From Opitutaceae bacterium (GTDB lineage Bacteria > Verrucomicrobiota > Verrucomicrobiia > Opitutales > Opitutaceae), in assembly GCA_030648295.1 (NCBI GenBank), contig JAUSID010000291.1, forward strand, positions 1-38,650: a stretch of DNA of 38,650 nucleotides, given 5' to 3'. This document shows, in pieces, positions 16,263-24,295 of this stretch (its first letter is position 1; each line of letters starts with the position of its first letter). The notes under the pieces were generated by a model. That model was given only the letters and a program-made list of their open reading frames with translations. It was not told where the DNA came from and made no database searches. The position numbers and the translations under genes were made by a program.

Positions 16263-19200
16263 CCTTTGCCGCCGGCTTTCGTGCCGCTGCCGCTCATCTT
16301 GAATCCACCGAATGGATGCCGCTCCACGATCGCGCCGGTGATGCCCCGGTTCAGATACAGGTTTCCCACCATGAATTCCCGCTCGGCCCGCGCCAGCGCG
16401 CTGGGACTGCGGGAGAACAGCCCGCCGGTCAGCGCGTACTCGGTCGAGTTGGCGACGGCGAAAGCCTGGTCGAGAGCACGGACTTTGATCACGGCTATGA
16501 CCGGCCCAAAAATTTCCTCCTGCGCAATCACGGCGTCGGGCTTCACGTCCGTGAAGATCGTCGGCGGCACGAAATGCCCGCCGGTTCCGGCCACGGCGGC
16601 CGGCAGCGCCGCCTGCCACGCGAGATTTGCCTCCTTTTTTCCGCGCTCGATGTAGCCGGAAATCTTTTTCTGCGCATCGGCATCAATCACCGGTCCGATC
16701 ACCGTTCCGGGTTGTGCTGGGTCGCCGATGGGAACGGCGGCCGCAGCGGCGAGCAGCCGCGCCAGGAATTCGTCGTGGATATCCTCCAGCACGATCAGCC
16801 GCGAGAGTGCCGAGCACTTCTGGCCCGCAAACCCGAACGCACTGTAGAGCGCCGCCGGAATCGCCTCATCGAGGTCGGCGTCGTTGTCGATGATCAGCGC
16901 GTTCTTTCCGCCCATCTCGCACACCACCTTCTTGAGGTTGGGCTGCCCGGGCGCCGTGCGGCCCGCCGTTTCCCAGATTTTCAGCCCGACCGCCCGCGAG
17001 CCGGTGAAGGCGACGAAATCAATCCGCGGATGCGCGACCAGGTGCGCGCCCACATCCTCGCCGTATCCAGGAATAAAATTCACGACTCCCGGCGGAATGC
17101 CCGACGCGATCAGGATGTCCATCAGGGCTGCGGCGATGATCGAGGTCTGCTCGGCGGGCTTGAGGATCACGGTGTTGCCGGCGACGAGTGGAGCGGTCGC
17201 CATCCCGCAGAGGATCGCGATGGGAAAATTCCAGGGCGCGATGACCACCCCGGCGCCGCGGGGCGTCCAGCGCTGAACGCACCGCTCGCCCGGCACGCGT
17301 TGCGCCAGCCGCGGTGGTTCGAGCGCGCGCATCTCGGCCGCGTAAAAACGGCAGAAGTCGATGGCCTCGCTCACGTCCGCATCCGCTTCAATCCAGGGCT
17401 TGCCCGACTCGAGGATGATCAGCGCGTTGAGTTCGAAACGCCGCGCTTCCATCAAATCCGCGGCGCGCTCGATGATTCCGGCGCGTTCGGTGACCGCCGT
17501 GTTCCGCCACCCCGGAAACGCAGCTCGTGCGGCCGCGACCGCGGCCTCCGCATCCTTGATCGTCGCCCGTGCCCAATGCCCGATGACCTGCGCGGGCCGG
17601 GCCGGATTCGTCGAAGTGATGTAGTCGCGGTCGGCGAGCTTTTTCCCGCCGATGATCAACGGCCATTTTTGTCCGAGGGTGCGGGTGACGGTGGCGAGCG
17701 CCGCGTGCTGCTTGTCGCGGTTCGACGCGAGAGCGTAGTCGGTGTTCGGTGCGTTTTTGAAAACCGGATACCGGAAACCGGATACCGGAGAATCACCGGT
17801 GGAAGTTGGCTGCGCGGGCGACGCGATGCGCGGTGCGGTTGCGGCTTTGCGTTCGGAGGCGGCGGTAACCGAGGCCAGGTTTTCCGAATCTATCCGGTCT
17901 CCGGTTTCGGGTTTCCGGTATTCATTCAGCGCCTCCGCCGGATTCCCCAACAACTGCTCCCGCGTGGCCTCACCCAGGTTTTTCTGGCGGAGAAACCCCT
18001 CGTTGCTGGTGTTTTCGAGCAGCCGGCGGACGAGGTACGCCATGCCGGGCAACAGTTCCCCAATCGCGCAGTACTCCCGTATGCGATGGCCCGTCTCCAC
18101 CAGCGCGCGCTTCAGCTCGTCGGCCATTCCATACAGCGCCTGAAACTCGTACGCCCGCCGATCAATCTTCAGCCGCTCGGCCTGCGCGATGGCGTGCGCG
18201 CACGAGCGGACATTGTGGGTCGCGAACGCCGGCGAAATCACGTCGACGTTCTCGAGCAGCAGCACCGAAAGTTTTTCGAAGTTGGCGTCGCTCTCCGCTT
18301 TTTGCTCCCACACCGGAACCGGCCATTCGCGCTGGCGGGCGAGAATCGTCTCGTAATCCCAATATGCGCCCTTCACCAGGCGCACGCCGATTGGCCGCTT
18401 GTTTTTCCGCGCCCACGCGATCAGTTCGAGGAGGTCGCGCTCGCACTCCCGCAGGTACGCCTGGAGCGCAATTCCGATCGTCGCCTGCGACGATGAACGA
18501 CCCGATGCAGCTGACGCGGAAGCGACGGCGAACTCCGGTTCCTCCAGGATCGATTTGAAAAGCGCGAGGGTGAGGTCCTTCAGCTTGTAGCTCTCCATGT
18601 CGAAATTGATGAATGCGCCGACTTCGGCCGCGCGTCGCAGTATTGGCCGCAACCGCTTTTTCAGCGCCTCGATCGAGTGCTCCGGATCGGCCGGGTGCAC
18701 CTCGGGCGTGAGGGCGGAAATTTTCACCGACAGGTTCAACCGCGGCAGTGGTCCGTCCGGGCCGACGTCGCTGGCGGACGGCGTCGGGTCCTTCGCGAGC
18801 GCGTCTGTCACCGTGTCGAGCACGTCCAGGTTTCGCTGCAGGAAGACATCGGCCTCGGCTTCGCTCACGACCGTCTCGCCGAGCAGGTCGATCGTCGTCG
18901 CGACTCCCGCCCTCGCGTTCTTGCGGAGCTGGGTGACGAGATCTTCCGGGGTTTCGCCGGCGACGAACTGACGCGCCATTCCGACCACGTTTGCTTTCAC
19001 CGGACCGGCAACGAGCGCGGGGGCGAACGACGATGCGGCCAGCCCGACCTTCATCGCCGGGTTCAACGCGACGGCCTTGTCGCCGAGATACTCCTGCAGA
19101 TGCCGGACGATTTCGGCGCTCGACTTGAGTGCCGGCAGCACATCGACGAACCGAAAGAGCTGCGCCTTGAACGCCGGATCCTTCATCGACCAGTCCATCA

Positions 19201-19330
19201 GCCGCGCGTAGGCGCCTTTGGTGGAAAAGATTCCGGGCGCCGGCGAGGCGTCCATCAGTGAGAGGATTTTTTCGCCGAGTTCGCGTATCCGCCTCTCCAC
19301 CGCCGGGTCGACCGGAAGAAATGAAGCCAT
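16178..19330 (-). CDS. putA: Bifunctional proline dehydrogenase / L-glutamate-gamma-semialdehyde dehydrogenase
   Basis: Oxidises proline to glutamate in two steps with FAD and NAD. The start at 19330 (MASFLPVDPAVERR) gives 1050 residues. The PRODH barrel spans about residues 90-455 (NLSVKISALTPEVHP, FINFDMESYKLKDLT, GVRLVKGAYWDYE, GMAYLVRRLLENTSNEGFL). The aldehyde dehydrogenase domain spans about 540-1040 (VIAPWNFPIAILCG, CEMGGKNALI, catalytic cysteine in FAGQKCSA, EEIFGPV). No RHH DNA-binding domain precedes PRODH, so it should not act as its own repressor. Two oddities: the interdomain linker (17760-17920) contains inverted copies of a CCGGATACCGGAAA repeat, and a serine/alanine-rich insert ([13 protein letters not shown]) sits in the barrel. 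The 3' end is convergent with, and overlapped by, the repeat tail of the neighbour. Confidence 0.95.
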   Translation of the reverse strand: MASFLPVDPAVERRIRELGEKILSLMDASPAPGIFSTKGAYARLMDWSMKDPAFKAQLFRFVDVLPALKSSAEIVRHLQEYLGDKAVALNPAMKVGLAASSFAPALVAGPVKANVVGMARQFVAGETPEDLVTQLRKNARAGVATTIDLLGETVVSEAEADVFLQRNLDVLDTVTDALAKDPTPSASDVGPDGPLPRLNLSVKISALTPEVHPADPEHSIEALKKRLRPILRRAAEVGAFINFDMESYKLKDLTLALFKSILEEPEFAVASASAASGRSSSQATIGIALQAYLRECERDLLELIAWARKNKRPIGVRLVKGAYWDYETILARQREWPVPVWEQKAESDANFEKLSVLLLENVDVISPAFATHNVRSCAHAIAQAERLKIDRRAYEFQALYGMADELKRALVETGHRIREYCAIGELLPGMAYLVRRLLENTSNEGFLRQKNLGEATREQLLGNPAEALNEYRKPETGDRIDSENLASVTAASERKAATAPRIASPAQPTSTGDSPVSGFRYPVFKNAPNTDYALASNRDKQHAALATVTRTLGQKWPLIIGGKKLADRDYITSTNPARPAQVIGHWARATIKDAEAAVAAARAAFPGWRNTAVTERAGIIERAADLMEARRFELNALIILESGKPWIEADADVSEAIDFCRFYAAEMRALEPPRLAQRVPGERCVQRWTPRGAGVVIAPWNFPIAILCGMATAPLVAGNTVILKPAEQTSIIAAALMDILIASGIPPGVVNFIPGYGEDVGAHLVAHPRIDFVAFTGSRAVGLKIWETAGRTAPGQPNLKKVVCEMGGKNALIIDNDADLDEAIPAALYSAFGFAGQKCSALSRLIVLEDIHDEFLARLLAAAAAVPIGDPAQPGTVIGPVIDADAQKKISGYIERGKKEANLAWQAALPAAVAGTGGHFVPPTIFTDVKPDAVIAQEEIFGPVIAVIKVRALDQAFAVANSTEYALTGGLFSRSPSALARAEREFMVGNLYLNRGITGAIVERHPFGGFKMSGSGTKAGGKGYLENFLFPRAIAENVLRRGFTPPEEGE
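17760..17920. repeat. Inverted CCGGATACCGGAAA repeats inside putA
   Basis: Bases 17763-17788 (ACCGGATACCGGAAACCGG onward) and 17891-17920 (TATCCGGTCTCCGG onward) are inverted relatives about 100 bases apart. They are translated as RKPETGDRIDSE and DSPVSGFRYPVF in the linker between the two enzymatic domains of PutA, a place that tolerates extra sequence. Confidence 0.65.
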
Positions 19331-19850
19331 GGGATGGGTTTGGCGTAGTGTCTCCGGACGCAGCGCAGTGGCAAGGTGACCCAGCGGGGAAGCGTTCGTT
19401 TCAACCACCGCTAATTCATTTTGAAACCCGGGCGCCTGCCTCTGGGTCCCCTCTCGAACCGGATCGATTCAGTCGACAACCGCGAATGAACGCGAATGGA
19501 CGCAAATTCAGAGGAGGAGGGGGGAGGATTCCCAAGCGAAACCATGGTTACCGTTTGGTCATTTCCCTGGTCCCACAAGACGCCCGCTCCATTCGCGTGA
19601 ATTGGCGTCTATTCGCGGTTCAACTGAATTGGTCCGGTTCGAGAGTGGGCGAAGCGGCGTGGCACAATCGTTGTCTGGGGACGATGCGCCACGGGAAGCG
19701 GCCCGCCTTGCCTTGGCGCACCGTCGAGGGATAGGAAAGTCGCAACGCGATGAGGCCCAATTGCAAGAAGCGGGTTCCCCGTTGCCGTTCCTTCCGCACT
19801 CCCATGCGCGGGGGCGCGGCCAGGGCTTGGCACGGCGACGCGCCCGCCGG
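19331..19850. other. Gap between putA and the sigma-factor operon
   Basis: About 520 bases that must hold the divergent promoters of putA and the sigma-factor operon. A 195-base fold-back element fills 19451-19645. An open frame runs upstream from the sigma gene to 19602, but its extra 83 residues are low quality and start within the element, so they are not taken as coding. No clear -35/-10 pair was identified. Confidence 0.55.
19451..19645. mobile_element. Fold-back element with about 55-base imperfect inverted ends
   Basis: The left end (CTCTCGAACCGGATCGATTC, then ACCGCGAATGAACGCGAATG) is mirrored by the right end (ATTCGCGTGAATTGGCG, then ATTCGCGG and GGTCCGGTTCGAGAG). The GCGAATGAACGCGAATGGACGC core is a tandem-like motif in both arms. 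No reading frame is enclosed, so it resembles a MITE. Confidence 0.65.
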
Positions 19851-20498
19851 ATGAGTGAGGAAACCTGCAACTTTCCGCCGGCGCGCGGTGTTGTGCACTC
19901 GAACGATGAACCTCCAGTGCACACCTCACCCACGGGGTTGATCCCCCCGGCCGACTTTCCGACGTTCATGCGCAACTATCAGGACATGGTATTCTCGACT
20001 GCGGCCCGGATCACCGGCAATGACGCGCAAGCGGAGGATATTTCGCAGGAAGTCTTCCTTAAGGCATATGAGAACTTCGACCACCTGCGGACGAGCCCGA
20101 CGGCGGGCGGATGGCTGAAGACGGTTGCCACCAACCTCTCGCTGAACCACCTCTCGCGTTACCGCAATCGCTGGCGGTTTTTCTCCGAGTTCAAACGCGA
20201 ATCCGATCCCGGCGACTCCGATGCGCCCGAAGTGGAATTCGCAGCCCCGGACAATTTTTTCGCTGGCGTCGACGCCGAGGAACGGCGCGCGCTGGTCGAG
20301 CGCGCCCTGGATCAGCTGCCGGAGCATCAGCGCGTGCCGCTGGTGCTCTTCCATTTTGAGGACATGCCTTACGAGGATATTGCGCGGAAGCTGCGCGTGT
20401 CCCTCGCGAAGGTGAAAACCGACATTTTGCGCGCGCGCGCGGCGCTGGCCAGGGTCCTGGCCCGCAGCGGCACCGCACACGAAAAGGCGCTGCCATGA
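19851..20498 (+). CDS. ECF-type RNA polymerase sigma factor
   Basis: A 215-residue alternative sigma factor. Region 2 spans about 37-105 (YQDMVFSTAARITGNDAQAEDISQEVFLKAY, then GWLKTVATNLSLNHLSR). Region 4 spans about 155-205 (LDQLPEHQRVPLVLFHFEDM, then YEDIARKLRVSLAKVKTDI with the promoter-recognition helix). The start at 19851 is chosen because upstream in-frame sequence comes from the fold-back element. Its stop overlaps the start of a small membrane protein by 4 bases, the usual layout for a sigma factor and its anti-sigma partner. The likely output includes its own operon with the bactofilin-like/RDD gene. Confidence 0.92.
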   Translation: MSEETCNFPPARGVVHSNDEPPVHTSPTGLIPPADFPTFMRNYQDMVFSTAARITGNDAQAEDISQEVFLKAYENFDHLRTSPTAGGWLKTVATNLSLNHLSRYRNRWRFFSEFKRESDPGDSDAPEVEFAAPDNFFAGVDAEERRALVERALDQLPEHQRVPLVLFHFEDMPYEDIARKLRVSLAKVKTDILRARAALARVLARSGTAHEKALP

Positions 20499-20989
20499 TT
20501 TCTCCTGAAAACAACGAGCGGCTCGAACGGGCCATTCAACAGACGCTCCGCCAACTGCCGCCGCGCTCCGCGCCGCGTTCGCTCGAGTCGCGCGTGCTGG
20601 CGGAGATCGAGCGGCGCGCCGCGCTGCCGTGGTGGAGGAAGAGTTTCGCGCACTGGCCGATCGCCGCGCGCGCCGGGTTCATCGTGCTGAGCACGGGCAT
20701 CGTGAAGCTCGCGCTGATGGCGACGGTGTGGGTTATGGCCGGGTTCGACCCGCAGCAGTATCGCAACGCGTTCGCCCCGCAATTCGCCTGGATGGATCGT
20801 GGCCTCGCCGTGGTCGGCGCCATCACCTCCTCCTTCGAAATCATCCTGCGCAATATTCCGCCGCTCTGGCTCTACGGCAGCATCATTTTCGTCGGCGCGA
20901 TGTACGTTGCGCTCTTCGGGCTCGGCGCCGCGGCCTATCGGGCCCTCCGGCCGCAGCGCTCCACCTCTTCCCTTGTTTCGATTTCATGA
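20495..20989 (+). CDS. Membrane protein, candidate anti-sigma factor
   Basis: A 164-residue protein whose first 50 residues are cytosolic and amphipathic (ERLERAIQQTLRQLPPRSAPRS, then LESRVLAEIERR), followed by one hydrophobic helix (residues about 57-80, AARAGFIVLSTGIVKLALMA). A second hydrophobic stretch at about 122-150 (LWLYGSIIFVGAMYVALFGL) ends the protein. It is coupled by ATGA overlaps to the sigma factor before it and the bactofilin-like gene after it. The position and the short helical N-domain suggest that it holds the sigma factor at the membrane. No zinc-binding HxxxCxxC anti-sigma motif is visible, so the role is inferred from context. Confidence 0.72.
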   Translation: MISPENNERLERAIQQTLRQLPPRSAPRSLESRVLAEIERRAALPWWRKSFAHWPIAARAGFIVLSTGIVKLALMATVWVMAGFDPQQYRNAFAPQFAWMDRGLAVVGAITSSFEIILRNIPPLWLYGSIIFVGAMYVALFGLGAAAYRALRPQRSTSSLVSIS

Positions 20990-22908
20990 AAACTTCCAGC
21001 CAGCAACTATTCGGGGGCGCGATGATCTCGCTGTTTCTCGCGCTCACATTTTGCGCCCTAGCGCAGCAACCGGCGCCCGCCGCCGAGAGGTCTGCTGCGC
21101 CCGACACGACCGCGGCCGAGCCGGCCACGCCCACTCCTCCGGCCGCTCCCGCCGAACCGGCGCCGAGCGTGGAGTCGCCGACGCCGGCAGCCGCGGCGCC
21201 AGCGGTCGAAGCCGGACCGGCCGAGCCACCGCTCCGCCGTATCGACGAACCAGACACATCAACGCCAGCGCCATCGCGCGGCAAGTCGCGCCGGTCGACC
21301 CGCGGCGGCAGCGGCGATTTTCCCTTCGGCAACCACACCATAGCGAAGGGCAGCGAGACCCGTGACGCGGTCTCCATCTTCGGCTCAACCACCGTTGAGG
21401 GCGAGGTGACGGGCGATGCGGTTTCAATCCTCGGCAAAACGCGGATTGGGCCCGACGCTAGCGTCAGCGGCGCCGCGGTCGCGGTCCTGGGCAAGCTCGA
21501 CGTGGGAGGCAAGGTGGGCCAGGAGGCGGTCAGCGTCCTCGGTGGCGTGAACATCGATGGTGAAGTGCACGGCGAAGTCGTCTCCGTGCTGGGGAATATT
21601 CGGCTGGGCCCGAAGGCGGTCGTGAACGGCGACATCGTCGTTGTGGGCGGCAAGCTCACGAAGGAGCCCGGCGCGGTCGTTCGCGGCAACGAGGTAAACG
21701 TGCCCGCGTTCGGCGCCATCGGCGATCTCGAGTGGCTGACAACCTGGTTCAAGCGCTGCCTCCTGCTGGGCCGGCCGCTCGCCTTTGGCCCGCACCTCGG
21801 TTGGGCGTGGCTCGTGGCGCTGTCGTTCCTTGCGTTGTATCTGCTGCTCGCGTTGCTGTTCCCGCGGGGCGTCGACCGCTGTGCTGAAACGCTGGAGAAC
21901 CGTCCCGGCTATACGATTCTCGCGTCGATGCTCACGGTGCTGCTCACGCCCGTGGTGATTGTCCTGCTCGTCTTCACCGTCGTGGGCGCGGTGCTCGTGC
22001 CGTTCCTGCTGGTCGGCCTGATGTTCGCCGGGCTTTTCGGCAAGGCGGTGATGCTCGCGTGGCTCGGACGCAGGGTTGCGCGGGTGTTCAACAGCGAAGT
22101 CATGGCCCATGCGGTCACCGCGGTGTTCGTGGGCGGCGTCATCGTTTTGGCGCTCTACGTTGTCCCGGTGCTCGGGTTCCTCGTCTTCAAACTGCTCGGC
22201 TGGCTGGGCGTCGGTGTCGTGGTCTACACCGTGGCGCTGCGGATGAAACGGGAAAAACCGCCGACGCCGCCGCCCGCGCCGGTGATTCCGGGCCTGCCGG
22301 TCGCTCCGCCCTCACCGGACGCTCCCGCTGCCGCTGCGATGAGCGCAACTGCCATGCCGCCCTCCGACTTTGCCGGCAATCCGGAACCGGGGGCCGCAAG
22401 TTCGGGATTTGCGGCGATGCCGCCGATTATGGGTGGGATTCCAATGGCGCCGCCGCCGACCACGACCCTGCCCACGGCGACCCTGCCGGCCGCGTCGGCC
22501 CTCGCGCTGCCCCGCGCGACATTCATGATCCGGATGGCCGCGCTCGTGCTCGATATCATCCTGGTCGCGGTGATCGTGAGTTTTCTCACCAGCATGTTGC
22601 CACGACCGCTCCGCTTCGGCGGCGGTCCGGGTATTCTGCCGCTGCTCGCGCTTTACGGCGCCATCATGTGGAAAATGAAGGCGACCACGATTGGCGGAAT
22701 CATCTGCGGACTGAAGGTGGTGCGGCTCGACGGCCGCGAGATGGACTGGCCGACTGCGATCGTTCGCGCGCTCGGCTGTTTCCTTTCCCTCATCGTCGTC
22801 GGGCTCGGGTTCATCTGGATCGCGATCGATGACGAGAAACAGTCGTGGCACGACAAGATCGCGGGCACGATTGTCGTCCGGCTGCCCAAGGGAATGTCGC
22901 TGCTTTGA
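20986..22908 (+). CDS. Bactofilin-like beta-repeat / multi-pass membrane / RDD-domain fusion protein
   Basis: A 640-residue membrane protein with an unusual order of parts. Residues 1-27 form a signal or anchor segment (MISLFLALTFCALAQ). Residues 28-110 are a proline/alanine-rich linker ending in a basic patch. Residues about 126-235 contain repeating beta-helix units (DAVSIFG, GDAVSILG, QEAVSVLGG, GEVVSVLGN, GDIVVVGG), as in bactofilin or polymer-forming domains. Several hydrophobic helices follow at about 275-400, then another proline/alanine linker. A C-terminal RDD domain occupies about 510-640 (MIRMAALVLDIILV, TIGGIICGLKVVRLDG, KQSWHDKIAGT). It starts within the stop of the anti-sigma candidate (ATGA). 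The fusion suggests an envelope-stress or membrane-organising role, but this is inference. Confidence 0.82.
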   Translation: MKTSSQQLFGGAMISLFLALTFCALAQQPAPAAERSAAPDTTAAEPATPTPPAAPAEPAPSVESPTPAAAAPAVEAGPAEPPLRRIDEPDTSTPAPSRGKSRRSTRGGSGDFPFGNHTIAKGSETRDAVSIFGSTTVEGEVTGDAVSILGKTRIGPDASVSGAAVAVLGKLDVGGKVGQEAVSVLGGVNIDGEVHGEVVSVLGNIRLGPKAVVNGDIVVVGGKLTKEPGAVVRGNEVNVPAFGAIGDLEWLTTWFKRCLLLGRPLAFGPHLGWAWLVALSFLALYLLLALLFPRGVDRCAETLENRPGYTILASMLTVLLTPVVIVLLVFTVVGAVLVPFLLVGLMFAGLFGKAVMLAWLGRRVARVFNSEVMAHAVTAVFVGGVIVLALYVVPVLGFLVFKLLGWLGVGVVVYTVALRMKREKPPTPPPAPVIPGLPVAPPSPDAPAAAAMSATAMPPSDFAGNPEPGAASSGFAAMPPIMGGIPMAPPPTTTLPTATLPAASALALPRATFMIRMAALVLDIILVAVIVSFLTSMLPRPLRFGGGPGILPLLALYGAIMWKMKATTIGGIICGLKVVRLDGREMDWPTAIVRALGCFLSLIVVGLGFIWIAIDDEKQSWHDKIAGTIVVRLPKGMSLL

Positions 22909-22974
22909 TTCGGCGCGTCAGACCGGGGAATTTCGAGACCACCGTAACGTGCGCCGCGGAGAAGGGAGAAAGGA

Positions 22975-23038
22975 GCCTCTCGACAAGCTCGAGGCCTGCC
23001 GGTCGATGAATCAGTTGGCCGTGAGCCCGTCGAATCGG
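22975..23038. repeat. 64-base dispersed repeat, second copy
   Basis: Matches 15969-16032 at about 53 of 64 positions with no length difference. Both copies start GCCTCTCG and end CGTCGAATCGG. Here the repeat lies in non-coding DNA between the RDD-fusion gene and purE. Confidence 0.6.
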
Positions 23039-23108
23039 CAGGGAGCAGGACCAAGCGGGCGGTGCGGTCAGGACAACCTATCCTTCGCCTGAACGGACGA
23101 TTGAATGC

Positions 23109-23140
23109 AAAGGCGTGTGATTTTTCCGCGCCTTTTCGTT
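23109..23140 (+). terminator. Weak terminator candidate after the sigma operon
   Basis: AAAGGCG at 23109-23115 pairs with CGCCTTT at 23129-23135 around a 13-base loop and runs into TTTTCGTTT. It is about 200 bases past the RDD-fusion stop and 36 bases before purE. The loop is long and the T run interrupted, so support is limited. Confidence 0.35.
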
Positions 23141-23175
23141 TGCCGACGCGGGCTGCGGTTGCACCGTGACGCTAT

Positions 23176-23661
23176 ATGGCCACTCCACTCGTCGGCATCA
23201 TCATGGGCAGCACGTCGGACTGGGATACGATGCAGCATTGCGCGCAGACGCTGGATTCACTGGGCGTCCCGTATGAGAAGCGCGTGATTAGCGCGCACCG
23301 CACGCCGCAGCTGATGCACGAGTGGACGACCGGCGCCGAGGCGCGTGGCCTAAAGGTTGTCATTGCTGCGGCCGGTGGCGCCGCGCACCTGGCCGGGGTC
23401 GCGGCGGCCCTCACTGCGCTTCCGGTGCTCGGCGTGCCAATGGAGTCCGCTTCGTTGAAGGGGCTCGATTCGCTGCTCTCGATGGTGCAGATGCCGGCGG
23501 GCGTGCCGGTCGCCACCTTTGCGATCGGAAAACCGGGCGCGATCAACGCCGCGCTTTTCGCCGCCGCCATCCTCGCGCGCAGCGATGCGAAAATCAAAAA
23601 GGCCGTGGACGATTACCGCACCGCGCAGACGAAGAAAGTGATGGAGGCGAAGCTCCCGTAG
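23176..23661 (+). CDS. purE: N5-carboxyaminoimidazole ribonucleotide mutase
   Basis: Moves the carboxyl group of N5-CAIR to give CAIR in de novo purine synthesis, in the cytosol. The 161-residue length and motifs fit class I PurE: GIIMGSTSDWDTM (residues 6-18), the strictly conserved ISAHRTP, AAAGGAAHLAGV and LGVPMESASLKGLDSLLSMVQMP. The PurK partner expected for class I is not in the window, so it must be elsewhere. A low-complexity repeat tract follows directly. Confidence 0.95.
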   Translation: MATPLVGIIMGSTSDWDTMQHCAQTLDSLGVPYEKRVISAHRTPQLMHEWTTGAEARGLKVVIAAAGGAAHLAGVAAALTALPVLGVPMESASLKGLDSLLSMVQMPAGVPVATFAIGKPGAINAALFAAAILARSDAKIKKAVDDYRTAQTKKVMEAKLP

Positions 23662-23775
23662 GAGTGAAAGTGAGAGTGAAGGTGAAAGTGGAAGCGGTAG
23701 AGACCGTTTCTTAACCGAGGTGTCACGCTCCACGCTCCACTCTTCACTCGCCACTCGTCACTCGTCACACGTCCC
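23662..23775. repeat. Low-complexity GTGAAA / CACTCG tract with inverted halves
   Basis: A plus-strand run of GTGAAAGTGAGAGTGAAGG-type hexamers (23665-23690) is followed by an opposite-sense run of CCACTC, TCACTCG and CACTCGTCAC units (23725-23770). The halves are inverted relatives and could pair. They separate the convergent purE and NTF2-like genes, so the tract might also work as a shared termination zone. Confidence 0.5.
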
Positions 23776-23778
23776 TTC

Positions 23779-24261
23779 TCACTTCGCGGCCGGCTTGTCC
23801 GGCGCGCCGGTGTCCATGACGTATTTCCACGAACCGTCGGGCTGCCGTTTCCAGATCGTCAGAAAGAATCCGCCGCGGCTCATTTCCTTGCCGTCGGGGC
23901 CCGGGCTGCGCCACTCGTAGCGGCCGTAGTTGTAGCCGAGCGTGCCGTCGGCGGACACATCGGTGAACAGCGCGGACCAGGTGATCTTCGTACCCGCCGG
24001 GACGTTGCCCATTCGCTGGCGCACGGCGGCAAGCCCGCGATGCTGGCGCGGATCGGTGTCGATGAATGCCACGTCCGGCGCGGCGAAATGCTCGAATGCC
24101 GTCAGTATTCCCTTCTCCTGCGCCATCGCGCAAAACGCGTCCTCCATCTTCGCGACTTCGGCTTTGACTTTCGCCATGTCGGCCGCCGCGGCTGTGCCGG
24201 GCGTGAGCGACAACAATGCGGCCGCGAGAAGGACGAGCTCGAATCGGGGTAGTGTTTTCAT
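23779..24261 (-). CDS. Exported NTF2-like (SnoaL/DUF4440-type) protein
   Basis: A 160-residue protein with a signal peptide when started at 24261 (MKTLPRFELVLLAAALLSLTPGTAAAA). The mature part fits the NTF2-like cone fold common in DUF4440 proteins: an N-terminal helix pair (VKAEVAKMEDAFCAMAQEKG), FAAPDVAFIDTD, then strand pairs ending in FFLTIWKRQPDGSWKYVMDTG. Such proteins can be small hydrolases, isomerases or ligand binders, and the sequence does not decide. It is convergent with purE. About 30 bases downstream of mocA, it may share that gene's transcript. Confidence 0.75.
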   Translation of the reverse strand: MKTLPRFELVLLAAALLSLTPGTAAAADMAKVKAEVAKMEDAFCAMAQEKGILTAFEHFAAPDVAFIDTDPRQHRGLAAVRQRMGNVPAGTKITWSALFTDVSADGTLGYNYGRYEWRSPGPDGKEMSRGGFFLTIWKRQPDGSWKYVMDTGAPDKPAAK

Positions 24262-24295
24262 CGTAAATGGTTTTCGCGCGTTTCGCGCCATCACC

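Noticed and set aside
19602-19850. 83-residue N-terminal extension of the sigma factor
   Set aside because: It begins within a fold-back element, is Arg/Gly-rich without family similarity, and the ECF region 2 starts well after the ATG at 19851.
23662-23775. Possible CRISPR array
   Set aside because: Units are six to seven bases, imperfect and without unique spacers, so this is low-complexity repeat DNA.
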